Assembly: GCA_039977295.1 (NCBI GenBank)
Contig: JBDWDN010000009.1
Location: 310,001-374,000 of the forward strand
Direction: 5' to 3'
From: Hellea sp039977295
Lineage (GTDB): Bacteria > Pseudomonadota > Alphaproteobacteria > Caulobacterales > Maricaulaceae
Length of the DNA: 64,000 nucleotides
A program made the translations under genes and the position numbers. Below, in pieces: positions 25,677 through 33,519 of this stretch (the first letter of the stretch is position 1; every line of letters starts with the position of its first letter). The notes beneath the pieces were generated by a model. That model had not been told where the DNA came from. It searched no databases and saw only the letters and a program-made list of their open reading frames with translations.

Positions 25677-26220
25677 GGCTTATGTTCTCGAACTAGAATT
25701 CGACATTGGACAAGTGACAACCGCGCTGCAATCCAGATTTATTACCCCCGATAAAAAAACCCATAACGTGAATAAGAAGGGCAGCTTAGCGGGCACTTTC
25801 GAATTTCGGGCCGGCGAAAAGCTTCGCCTCCGGGTTATTGCAAATGCGAAAGCCTTTAACCATGAAGGCAAACGTGAAGATCTAAACTTAAAGATTAATG
25901 ACTGCACTTTGACGTCTCTTGCCCGCTATCAACCCGCTATAGGGAGGGATTTTGATATGAACCTATCACCGTTCAACCGTCTCAAGGCCTGTGTTAATAT
26001 CGGTAAATGGGGACGCTCTAAACCCGCTCACGATAAACAATTTAAAAGCGAAACGATTGAGTCAAATGATGTCTTGGACATTATCAAAGGAGACGGTCAG
26101 TGGGAGATTTCAGGCTATCTATCCGTCAGCTACAACGCTAACGGCAAAACCCTCTGGCGATCCTATTATTTTGATCCCGAAGGCTCGGTATCCAGCGGAA
26201 TTGGCCTAGACCCGCCATAA
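25666..26220 (+). CDS. Unknown protein coupled to the CadC-type regulator
   Basis: 184 residues, starting inside the last codons of the regulator gene (11-base overlap). No signal peptide, no membrane helix. It appears beta-rich, with an acidic/aromatic C-terminal part (GQWEISGYLSVSYNANGKTL, then YYFDPEG). The WEISGYL...YFDPE pattern faintly recalls AidA/PixA inclusion-body proteins, which also end in a FDP strand, but the match is too thin to assign. Tight coupling suggests it is a ligand, effector or output protein of the regulator. Function unknown. Confidence 0.6.
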   Translation: MKNKAYVLELEFDIGQVTTALQSRFITPDKKTHNVNKKGSLAGTFEFRAGEKLRLRVIANAKAFNHEGKREDLNLKINDCTLTSLARYQPAIGRDFDMNLSPFNRLKACVNIGKWGRSKPAHDKQFKSETIESNDVLDIIKGDGQWEISGYLSVSYNANGKTLWRSYYFDPEGSVSSGIGLDPP

Positions 26221-26417
26221 GGCCAGTGTTTTGCACCTGTAATAGAATATGAGAAAGAGCCTATCATAGTGTAGATTCCATGCAAATAGACCCGATGTTC
26301 TTGCAAGGAGTGACTCGCGATTTCAACTGCACTGACAAACTTCAGCTCCGCTTTCGCGGCAAGAGACGATGTTAGTTTAGAGGCTGTAAACGCCAAAAAT
26401 AGGAAGCTCAGACTGAG

Positions 26418-27728
26418 TTAAAAGATAGGCAATTTTGCATTCAAATACGTTCTATCCAAGGTCCAGAAATTGCCTTCTATATTTGTGAGCGGACGGACGG
26501 ATGTGCCAGGAGGGCTGTTCGTCTTAATTAGAGTAATTATGTCTGAGAGAGCACCTGGGTGCTGACTAAAATAACCGTGACCGACAAACCCCTTCACACC
26601 TTTTACGTTCACGAAAGAGACATTTCTTACGTTTCGAAAAATTTGTGCTTCCCTCTCATTTTGTTCATTGGCTGTAAGCCTCCCAAACCGAATGCCTTTC
26701 ATTAGAGCTTGGGAGATGCCCAACGCGCTATCATCTTGATTCATATAAATTGTGATTTGCCCAAAAGCTGGACCGAACTTCTCTGCAATTAGGCGCTGAG
26801 TTACCACGCCATAATCCAAGTCAGGCGCAGCGAGAATAAGGTTCTTCACTTTAAGGGATGTACGTGGGTTTTTCCCTGCAGCACGCGTTTCTATGACCAG
26901 TTCTCGCAGGGCGGTGGTCGTAATATCTGTGCCGCGGCTATGGGCCAATATATGAATATTTTCAATTTCAGGCATTGCAGATAGAATCCGAAGGGTTTCC
27001 TTAAGATGATAGACTGTAAACTCACCAGACTCTCGATCGGTAAAATACCCAAATAAATTGCCACTGCCCGACGGCCACGAATAGGCTATCGGCACGCCAT
27101 GCCTACCGCTGAAATGCCAAATATCATTCAGGCTTAAGACCGCATTATCAAAGGACACATTAAACCCGTGAACAAAGAGGATAACGTCTTTTTGATTTGC
27201 GGATTTCAATCGTTGGGCAACGGTCTTTTGCAAAGTCTCCGTACTTTGGCGATATAGCCTTTCTTCCTCTGGGTTTACAACGATGCCATCAGGCGTAGCC
27301 CTAAAAATAAGGGGCGTTGCGGGGAAACGTTCAATCTCATCAATCGAGGTAACTTTCACTTCAATCCTTGGCCTGTTGGACTTCATTTGGCTTACCTCAA
27401 CCAACCTATCCCATGACATATTTCCATCATAAGCAAGGCCGACCTCGCCAAAAGCCATAGATCCAGAGCGGGCTTTTTCATACCCAGTTAGCCCTTGCCC
27501 TGCGGCCACGAGACTACGGTCGGTGACATAATAGATCTTTGATGCAGTGCCTTGCTCAGTAGGCGCAATATTCTTCGCAGGAAATGGGGTTTGGGCATTA
27601 TAGAGATTAGGCGTGGTCGGTAATCTATGCGCCGTCGAACACGCTGTCAGTGATGAGAGTAGGAAAAGCAAACAAAGAGCGTGAATTGAAAAGATTTTTG
27701 CAAATAAGTTTTGTCTTAAAGCTATCAT
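26418..27728 (-). CDS. Alpha/beta hydrolase lipoprotein (DUF900 type)
   Basis: 436 residues. The signal peptide ends in a lipobox (LLSSLTAC), giving a lipid-anchored periplasmic or outer-membrane protein. The hydrolase core shows DVILFVHGFNVSFDNAVL, the oxyanion strand typical of DUF900 esterase/lipase-like proteins, and a nucleophile elbow HILAHSRGTD (Ser in HSRG). LILAAPDLD supplies the probable acid, and FVGHGYFSQ a likely catalytic His near the C-terminus. It is the last gene of a minus-strand operon, 21 bases after the DedA-like gene. Substrate unknown; a lipid or ester of the envelope is plausible given its company. Confidence 0.8.
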   Translation of the reverse strand: MIALRQNLFAKIFSIHALCLLFLLSSLTACSTAHRLPTTPNLYNAQTPFPAKNIAPTEQGTASKIYYVTDRSLVAAGQGLTGYEKARSGSMAFGEVGLAYDGNMSWDRLVEVSQMKSNRPRIEVKVTSIDEIERFPATPLIFRATPDGIVVNPEEERLYRQSTETLQKTVAQRLKSANQKDVILFVHGFNVSFDNAVLSLNDIWHFSGRHGVPIAYSWPSGSGNLFGYFTDRESGEFTVYHLKETLRILSAMPEIENIHILAHSRGTDITTTALRELVIETRAAGKNPRTSLKVKNLILAAPDLDYGVVTQRLIAEKFGPAFGQITIYMNQDDSALGISQALMKGIRFGRLTANEQNEREAQIFRNVRNVSFVNVKGVKGFVGHGYFSQHPGALSDIITLIKTNSPPGTSVRPLTNIEGNFWTLDRTYLNAKLPIF

Positions 27729-27749
27729 CAGGAATGTCTCCAGTTACGT

Positions 27750-28298
27750 TTAAGCGCTTTTGTTTGCAGTCTTTATTTTTAAAATCATAAAGTATAGCGC
27801 AAGGAAAATAATGGCTAAAACTGGTAAATAAACCTTCAGCTTGTCCCCTGCAATTTCTCCAAACACATGAAACAAACCAAATGCGATTGCGAGATAAAGA
27901 GCTGCTGATGTCGTCACAAACAGTAAGAATTTACCAAAACTGACACCAAAGAACCCTGCGCCAACATAAAAAGGAATACGCACGGCAGAGATAAATCGTG
28001 CCATGTAAAGTGATTTCCCAAGGTTGCTCTCAACACTATCTCCTGCTTTTAGTATTTTTGGGTTTTGTGCATATTTTTTAGCCCAGTCTCGACTTGTCGC
28101 GGCTCGGCCAAGTCCATATTTTAAAGACGCACTCGTCGTTAGGCCTAGGCCGACAAATAGAAATCCTAATAAGGGGTTCCCGAGCCCGCTTGCACAGGCG
28201 GATGCGGCTCCAAGGATAGAAACATCTTCTTGCAAGAAGGGAAGCAAAAAAAAGCAAAGATAGAGCCCTAATTGATAGTGCTGGATGAACTCCGTCAT
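27750..28298 (-). CDS. DedA/VTT-family membrane protein
   Basis: 182 residues with five or so membrane segments. It carries the DedA/VTT signature in ARFISAVRIPFYVGAGFFGV (Arg-x10-Gly around a re-entrant helix) and an upstream acidic site in FLQEDVSILGA. DedA proteins are involved in undecaprenyl-phosphate or phospholipid recycling and membrane homeostasis. Its start overlaps the stop of the upstream gene by four bases (ATGA), so translation is coupled. It is a short member of the family. Confidence 0.8.
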   Translation of the reverse strand: MTEFIQHYQLGLYLCFFLLPFLQEDVSILGAASACASGLGNPLLGFLFVGLGLTTSASLKYGLGRAATSRDWAKKYAQNPKILKAGDSVESNLGKSLYMARFISAVRIPFYVGAGFFGVSFGKFLLFVTTSAALYLAIAFGLFHVFGEIAGDKLKVYLPVLAIIFLALYFMILKIKTANKSA

Positions 28299-28693
28299 GT
28301 CGTAGATACCGTCTTGAGGCTGTATTTAAACAAGCCTAGGCATGTGAGGACCATCGTGAGGGAGAAAAAACATTGCGGAATACCAAAGGCACCAGGTGGA
28401 CATATGTGGCCTTTCGTCAACTCCAGAATGACTCCCATCAATGCCAATAAAAACACGGGAGTCCAGCCGATAAAAAAGAGTTTCTTAACCGTGCTATGTT
28501 TTAAAAACACAGCCGATAAAACGATAAGAAAATAGCCTAGAAAAACTATGATACAGGCCGGAATGGGCCCTAACATGGGACAGACCTCTCCATGTCTCAT
28601 ATGCTCAACTGATAGCCGCCCGCCCGCCGACGTCCCAAACCCAGCCAGAGCAAGCAAAACAAAACGTGAAACGGTATAGGCAGCATTTGTCAT
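28295..28693 (-). CDS. Four-helix membrane protein of unknown function
   Basis: 132 residues with about four membrane helices (for example IPACIIVFLGYFLIVLSAVF, LFFIGWTPVFLLALMGVIL). The first loop holds a conserved-looking HMRHGEVCP, and further Cys are in HICPPGAFGIPQC. No family is recognised. It lies four bases after the upstream gene and overlaps the DedA-like gene by four, so it belongs firmly to the operon. The Cys/His loops could bind a metal or form a disulphide on the outer face. Confidence 0.65.
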   Translation of the reverse strand: MTNAAYTVSRFVLLALAGFGTSAGGRLSVEHMRHGEVCPMLGPIPACIIVFLGYFLIVLSAVFLKHSTVKKLFFIGWTPVFLLALMGVILELTKGHICPPGAFGIPQCFFSLTMVLTCLGLFKYSLKTVSTT

Positions 28694-28697
28694 CAGT

Positions 28698-29366
28698 TTA
28701 GGTTTTCTCTACGCTAACGTCACGCGCCGTAAATAGCGCTAAAGCAAAGATAATAAAATGCGTGGCATTCATGGCCACAGGAAAAACATAAAGCCCAATT
28801 TTCGTTTTAAAAAAGTAGAGCGCAAACATCAACGCCAATAAGACGATTGGGCTGAATATCGCCATCCATTTCGGAAAGGCCGTTTTGCCTGTTAGAATCA
28901 ATTTAATCCATAAAATCGAGACAAGAAGCATGGCAAGACGCAGTACATTGACGAAGGGCTCATTGTGTTCCGAGAACACTGTAAGCAAGGATTTCAAATC
29001 TTGCCCCGCGGCTATTTCATGTACCGTCGTCGCCAAAAAGAACCGCTGACCGATCCACGCTGTACCGACAGCAAAAGCATAGGCACCAATAAGAAAAAAG
29101 GCTTTTGCCTGTTTTGGACCAGCCGGTTCGAGCTTTTTGGAAAGGTGCCAATAGCCCAACATGTAAAGCGGTGCAGCTAGCACCGCTATGAAATGACCAA
29201 AACTAAGGCGTTTTGCAGAGACATCATTGAAATAGAGATAATCTTTAACGTCTTCTATACCGCCACTAGGCGTAAACTGCATTGAGAACTCTCCGACCCC
29301 GACAAGTATTGCGCCAAGGCAGCCTGCTAAGCCTGCAAAGGCTATGAATTTAGATTGGCTTTCCAT
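28698..29366 (-). CDS. Six-helix membrane protein, DUF6796-like
   Basis: 222 residues with about six membrane helices. The start has AGAGG at good spacing. The pattern of an N-terminal GLAGCLGAILVGVGEFSM helix, a short amphipathic loop (GGIEDVKDYLYF) and SFGHFIAVLAAPLYMLGYW resembles uncharacterised DUF6796-type membrane proteins. No catalytic motif is evident. Position: third in the operon, eight bases after the FG-GAP gene. Function unknown, membrane context only. Confidence 0.65.
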   Translation of the reverse strand: MESQSKFIAFAGLAGCLGAILVGVGEFSMQFTPSGGIEDVKDYLYFNDVSAKRLSFGHFIAVLAAPLYMLGYWHLSKKLEPAGPKQAKAFFLIGAYAFAVGTAWIGQRFFLATTVHEIAAGQDLKSLLTVFSEHNEPFVNVLRLAMLLVSILWIKLILTGKTAFPKWMAIFSPIVLLALMFALYFFKTKIGLYVFPVAMNATHFIIFALALFTARDVSVEKT

Positions 29367-29374
29367 AATCGCCT

Positions 29375-30997
29375 CTACTCCGCTGATGCTCTAATAAGGC
29401 CACCATTCTCGGGCGATTCAAAATTACGGGTTACGCCATTTTGAAATTCAATACTGACAGAATTAGCCTTTTCAGCATCGCCAAGACCAAAGATCAAATC
29501 ACGTCCCTGGTCAGAACCAAGGCCCTGTGAGGTCAAAAGCTGTTTAGTCTGTGACATCCCATCAGAACCGAAAACTGTCACGCGTGCTCCGAGAGAGCGG
29601 GCTGTGTTTGGCAGCCTTACTTTTATCCAATTACGCTCTCCGCCTTTATTCATATAGGCCAGCGATTGACCGTCGAGATTAGCCCAAACAATATCTGGCC
29701 AGCCATCCCCATTAAAGTCAGAGACGATTGGGGCTATTCCGAATAGTGGGTTTTCTGCACCCGACGTCTTTTCAACGGGCCTGAAGATGTCGCCGTAATT
29801 TTGTAGAATTTTACCAGGATAGTGCTGAAGTAAATCATTAGCTGGGAAGCGAGCATAATTTTGCGCCGCCAACATGTCTTCACGTCCGTCAAGGTTCATA
29901 TCCGCCATAACGGTGCCCCAGCCAAAGCCGTATTTAGCTGCATTCATAGCTTCAGAAGTGTCAGAGAATTTCAACCCCCCATCATTATGAAAGAGCATAT
30001 AAGAGGGGTTAAACGGATCGTCTTTTTTCAGATCCCCCCGCAGAATAGCTGGCGGTAACGTATATCCTACATTCGAGAAGTAGAGATCGACTAAACCGTC
30101 ATTATCATAATCGCCAACAGCCACGCCCATTGGGTAGGAATAGACAGAAGGGTTTTCTATAGGTGAGAATGTCATATCTCCATTATTAGAATACATTTCA
30201 ACGCGGCCTGTATCTTGCGCGATGATGAGGTCACTATCTTTATCGTTGTCCAGGTCGGCGAACACGCCAAGGAATGTATTGTGCTGACGCCATACGCCCG
30301 CGTCCTTAGAAATATCGCGCCAATTACCTTCGCCTTCATTCAGGAAAAGATAGCTAAATCCGCCATAATTATCTGAAAAAATAGTCTCGCCCTGAACGAG
30401 GCCGATTTTGATATAACCAGCGATATACATATCTGCGAGGCCGTCTTTATTGATGTCGCCAAAACCAATAGACAGCGGCGTTGTATTATCTGCGAGGTTC
30501 AATGGCAACTTCACGCTGCCGAATTGACCATTCGTGTTTTCATGAAACCAGATGCCGCTTTCGCGGGCCGTAAAGAGGTCTGTATCGCCGTCATTGTCTA
30601 TATCCATTGAGGCCGCGCCGTGAGTGGCATCAACAGAATCTTTAGAAAAATTCAAAGAAAGTCTCTCAAACCTTTCATTTTTAAAAGCAAACATCGCATC
30701 AGCTTGGTCATTACCGCCGCCTAGGAACAGCTCGTCCCGTCCATCCCCGTCTATGTCCAGCGCCGCACTTGCGAGAAACGGTAGAGAATTTACCAAATCA
30801 GCTTTGTGCACGAAGGGGAGTTCTGCGGCCTCAAAAGCTAAGTCAGTCTCACCTTGCGGTGTTTTCTCAGCTTGCCAAAACCTGAGAGCGCCAAATGCAC
30901 TGAATAGAGCAAAGACAAGAACACCAATCAGAATGACGATTCCGCACCATATTAAAGCAAGTTTCCCAGTGTGCATTTTTTTATGAGTTTCAGGCAT
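29375..30997 (-). CDS. Membrane-anchored CRTAC1-like FG-GAP/VCBS protein with ASPIC/UnbV domain
   Basis: 540 residues. An N-terminal anchor (about 13-41, LALIWCGIVILIGVLVFALF) is not followed by an obvious cleavage site. The body is a beta-propeller of FG-GAP/VCBS repeats with Ca-binding-type loops (LDIDGDGRDELFLGG, DIDNDGDTDLFTA, DYDNDGLVDLYFS, DFNGDGWPDIVWA). The C-terminus is an ASPIC/UnbV domain (about 470-530: GARVTVFG, then LTSQGLGSDQGRDLIFGLG). This combination defines the CRTAC1 family of exported proteins, thought to bind carbohydrate or protein. The gene overlaps the DoxX gene by eight bases. Ribosome site: AGGA before ATG. Confidence 0.85.
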   Translation of the reverse strand: MPETHKKMHTGKLALIWCGIVILIGVLVFALFSAFGALRFWQAEKTPQGETDLAFEAAELPFVHKADLVNSLPFLASAALDIDGDGRDELFLGGGNDQADAMFAFKNERFERLSLNFSKDSVDATHGAASMDIDNDGDTDLFTARESGIWFHENTNGQFGSVKLPLNLADNTTPLSIGFGDINKDGLADMYIAGYIKIGLVQGETIFSDNYGGFSYLFLNEGEGNWRDISKDAGVWRQHNTFLGVFADLDNDKDSDLIIAQDTGRVEMYSNNGDMTFSPIENPSVYSYPMGVAVGDYDNDGLVDLYFSNVGYTLPPAILRGDLKKDDPFNPSYMLFHNDGGLKFSDTSEAMNAAKYGFGWGTVMADMNLDGREDMLAAQNYARFPANDLLQHYPGKILQNYGDIFRPVEKTSGAENPLFGIAPIVSDFNGDGWPDIVWANLDGQSLAYMNKGGERNWIKVRLPNTARSLGARVTVFGSDGMSQTKQLLTSQGLGSDQGRDLIFGLGDAEKANSVSIEFQNGVTRNFESPENGGLIRASAE

Positions 30998-31394
30998 CTT
31001 TTTTTCCTAACAAAAGGGTGTAACCTTGCTTTCGTAGCAAGAAAAACAGAGTTGCATTTAGTGCAAGCAGAGCCAACGCCATAATAAACAGGCTATGCCC
31101 CATACCTGGAACGTTTATGCCAAGCCATGGAGAGAGGTGAAACCCAATTGCTCCAGCAAGAACGGCAAGTCCACCCAGTGCGCCTAATAGACGAGTTCGC
31201 GGCACCAAGATGAGAATAGCCGTTATAATTTCTGCCACGCCCGTTAGCATTCTTACCACAGGTTCAAATATCGAAATGCCGGACTTTTCTGCAATCACAG
31301 AGAAGATCGGGTTGGAAGCTCCGAATTTCTGCAAGCCAAAAAACAAAAATCCAGCCGTCACAGCTAGTGATAAGGCTATTACTAATTTTCTCAT
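30990..31394 (-). CDS. DoxX-family membrane protein
   Basis: 134 residues, four membrane helices, with DoxX features: FFGLQKFGAS in the first loop and VRMLTGVAEIITAILIL in the second helix. DoxX-like proteins are small quinone- or thiol-associated membrane proteins. It has an excellent ribosome site (GGGAGG) and is the first gene of a six-gene minus-strand operon. Two palindromes lie upstream in the divergent region before the gene at 31581. Confidence 0.8.
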   Translation of the reverse strand: MRKLVIALSLAVTAGFLFFGLQKFGASNPIFSVIAEKSGISIFEPVVRMLTGVAEIITAILILVPRTRLLGALGGLAVLAGAIGFHLSPWLGINVPGMGHSLFIMALALLALNATLFFLLRKQGYTLLLGKKDA

Positions 31395-31430
31395 GCGAAA
31401 CCTCCCGGGGCAACATTAATAAGGAAAAAC

Positions 31431-31539
31431 TTTAGTTCAACTAAATATCAGACGTTCATATTAGGGACTAGGTTACATTATTATTATAAAAATATATTCG
31501 ATATTTTGCAAATCGCCGTGATAGATTTAATTAAATCTA
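31431..31539. promoter_or_regulatory. Two perfect palindromes in the divergent DoxX / TrkA_C promoter region
   Basis: TTTAGTT-C-AACTAAA (31431-31445) lies 37 bp before the DoxX start. An 18-bp perfect palindrome TAGATTTAATTAAATCTA (31522-31539) lies 42 bp before the gene at 31581. Each is well placed to be an operator for its neighbour. The AACTAAA half also occurs in the promoter region of the ECF sigma gene at about 33255-33262. Confidence 0.5.
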
Positions 31540-31580
31540 GTCAAACAGACACCCTCATGTGAGGCAAAAGGAACACTTTA

Positions 31581-32249
31581 ATGATAGCCGCTTTTTCTCT
31601 CCTCTTAATTTTTGCAATTTCATTCTTTCTTGTTCGCCTCGCCTCAGTTGCCCTTAGATTGACAGGTCTTCCTGAGCAAAATGCCAGATTTCAGGCCATG
31701 TCGGCATTAACAGGAACAGGCTTCACGACGACCGAGGCTGAAATGGTCGTAAACTACCCCATTAGGCGTAAGATAATTTCCTGGCTCATGGTTTTCGGAA
31801 ATTTAGGCATTGTGTCTGTTTTATCAACCTTAATGATATCTTTCATTCATATAGATGCAGATATGCATTCTATATTGCTACAGCTAGCATGGATGATCGG
31901 GATGACCATTTTGTTCTTTGTGATTATGCTCAACCCTCTTGTTGACGGACTGATTTGCGGCTTAATTGGTTTCGTGCTCGAAAAATGCACCTTTCTGGGG
32001 GGACGTCATTACCGAAGACTGTTGCAGTTGGGGAATGAGCTTAGCATTAGTGAGCATCAATTCTTTGCTAGTGAGAGCCTTAGCCCAGATAAAGTAATGG
32101 CTGAGCTAGGCAATTTTTCTGTGCTGGCAGTCAAACGTAAAACAGGAAAAACGGAAGCTTATTCTCTTGATATGGGCCTCATTAATCCAGGAGACAGCCT
32201 AATTTTATTCGGTCATGACAATGCGCATGATGGCTTCAAGGCTTCGTAA
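31581..32249 (+). CDS. Membrane protein with C-terminal TrkA_C (RCK) domain
   Basis: 222 residues: about four membrane helices (1-30, 65-90, 95-135) followed by a cytosolic TrkA_C/RCK-C domain (about 150-220), ending in the typical SLDMGLINPGDSLILFGHD. The membrane part contains SALTGTGFTTTEAEM, which resembles the selectivity-filter loops of Trk/Ktr potassium transporters, but only one such loop is present. A ribosome site (AAAGGAAC) precedes the ATG. It may be a potassium- or ligand-gated regulator of transport. It ends seven bases before the convergent anti-sigma gene. Confidence 0.65.
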   Translation: MIAAFSLLLIFAISFFLVRLASVALRLTGLPEQNARFQAMSALTGTGFTTTEAEMVVNYPIRRKIISWLMVFGNLGIVSVLSTLMISFIHIDADMHSILLQLAWMIGMTILFFVIMLNPLVDGLICGLIGFVLEKCTFLGGRHYRRLLQLGNELSISEHQFFASESLSPDKVMAELGNFSVLAVKRKTGKTEAYSLDMGLINPGDSLILFGHDNAHDGFKAS

Positions 32250-32255
32250 ATAGCC

Positions 32256-32600
32256 TTATTTGTTTTGATTGCCCCTCACGTCAAGGATGGCATCAATGAG
32301 ATCTTGCGGCACGGCATTAGGGACATCAATATCCTCATAAGGGAGTATATGACTTTCCGCTTTATATGCCGCAATATAGGTCTTTAGGAAGTTTCTGCAC
32401 ATGGGGCAGACGCGCATGTGACGCTGAAATAATATGACTTGTTTTTCCGTCAGATCACCCTCGACATAATCATAGATAAAATCATTGAATTCACGGCATG
32501 TAATCATTCGAGGTGATACACGCAAATACCAGCCGCCGATTGGCATAACAGGCCGCATTAAAACGTCGAGCCTTAATAGCTTTAATACATCGCTGATCAT
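32256..32600 (-). CDS. Zinc-finger anti-sigma factor
   Basis: 114 residues; the start codon overlaps the sigma gene stop (ATGA). The central part has the ZAS-type layout: CREFNDFIYDYVEGDLTE, then HMRVCPMCRNFL, giving Cys...His-x3-Cys-x2-Cys. There is no membrane helix, so it is a soluble sensor of the ChrR/RsrA kind, which respond to redox or oxidative signals through zinc-bound cysteines. The first 30 residues may precede the true core (MITCREF), whose internal Met is a possible alternative start. Confidence 0.8.
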   Translation of the reverse strand: MISDVLKLLRLDVLMRPVMPIGGWYLRVSPRMITCREFNDFIYDYVEGDLTEKQVILFQRHMRVCPMCRNFLKTYIAAYKAESHILPYEDIDVPNAVPQDLIDAILDVRGNQNK

Positions 32601-33235
32601 GACTTGCCCCCGTTTTGATAGGGGAAAAAATACTTGCCCAGACTGAGTTTCAGCTTCATGCGGGCGCGATGAATTCTAACTTTTGCATTGCTCTCTGAGA
32701 TTTCTAACATTTCCGAAATCTCAATAATTGAAAATTCCTCATGATCTTTCATCAATAAGGGAATTCTATATATATCTGGCAACTCTTCGATAGCTTTGTT
32801 AAGTCGTTGAAGATTCTCTTTCTTCATAATATCTTGTTCAGGCGTAGACATTTCTGCCCATAAAGGCGCGTTTAAAAGGCCAGCACTATTATAAGAAACG
32901 ATGTCGTCAATGTCGGCATAAAAATCTGGCATCCGTTTGTTTTTCCGTAAAACATCCAAAGCTTTGTGAGTAATGATACGGTTTATCCAGCTGTTTAATG
33001 CATTTATATCTCGAACTGCATTTAACTTTCTGTAAGCAGATAAAATACCATCTTGCACAGCATCTTCGGCTAGGCTTTGGCACTTCACATAACCGTATGC
33101 TCTCTTGATGTAGCGCCCATAATTAGCGTTTACCACGTTCATGAAGTGGTCATGGGATATGAGCGGCGATGTCTCAATTAATGAGGGATCATCGTCTGTT
33201 TTATTTTTTGGTGTGTTTTCACTTGTCCCACTCAT
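32597..33235 (-). CDS. ECF-type RNA polymerase sigma factor
   Basis: 212 residues. Region 2 is seen in NYGRYIKRAYGYVKCQSLAE and DAVQDGILSAYRKL, with region 2.3/2.4 NSWINRIITHKALDVLRK. Region 4 lies in IEELPDIYRIPLLMKDHEEF followed by the helix-turn-helix SIIEISEMLEISESNAKVRI and HRARMKLK. An N-terminal acidic extension of about 30 residues precedes the core. It is coupled to its anti-sigma gene. The promoter region has a long inverted repeat. Targets are not provable, but the flanking operons at 31394 and 33520 are candidates. Confidence 0.9.
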   Translation of the reverse strand: MSGTSENTPKNKTDDDPSLIETSPLISHDHFMNVVNANYGRYIKRAYGYVKCQSLAEDAVQDGILSAYRKLNAVRDINALNSWINRIITHKALDVLRKNKRMPDFYADIDDIVSYNSAGLLNAPLWAEMSTPEQDIMKKENLQRLNKAIEELPDIYRIPLLMKDHEEFSIIEISEMLEISESNAKVRIHRARMKLKLSLGKYFFPYQNGGKS

Positions 33236-33246
33236 GAGCCGTAAGG

Positions 33247-33281
33247 ATTATTCTAAATTTAGTTATACTCAAGAGAATAAT
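33247..33281. promoter_or_regulatory. Inverted repeat in the ECF sigma promoter region
   Basis: ATTATTCT (33247-33254) and AGAATAAT (33274-33281) form a perfect 8-bp inverted repeat with a 19-bp spacer that itself starts in the palindrome CTAAATTTAG (33253-33262). It sits 12-46 bp upstream of the sigma start and about 240 bp upstream of the Rieske operon. Confidence 0.4.
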
Positions 33282-33519
33282 GTAATACTGGGGAGATAGC
33301 TTTGTCATTATTACTGAACTCTCAAATATTAATTGTAACCTATGAGTTCGGAAATCGTCTTATCTACTTACGCCGTCAGGCTTTGGAGGACATCAGTATC
33401 ACAATAAACAGCACATATATGGAAGATTCGCAAAGGACTCAAATTCATGGTAACCGCGTTCCTCACAACCTCGTCGCAACGATATTTAGAAAGTTCCCAA
33501 TTCTCATAGGTGCACCCAC

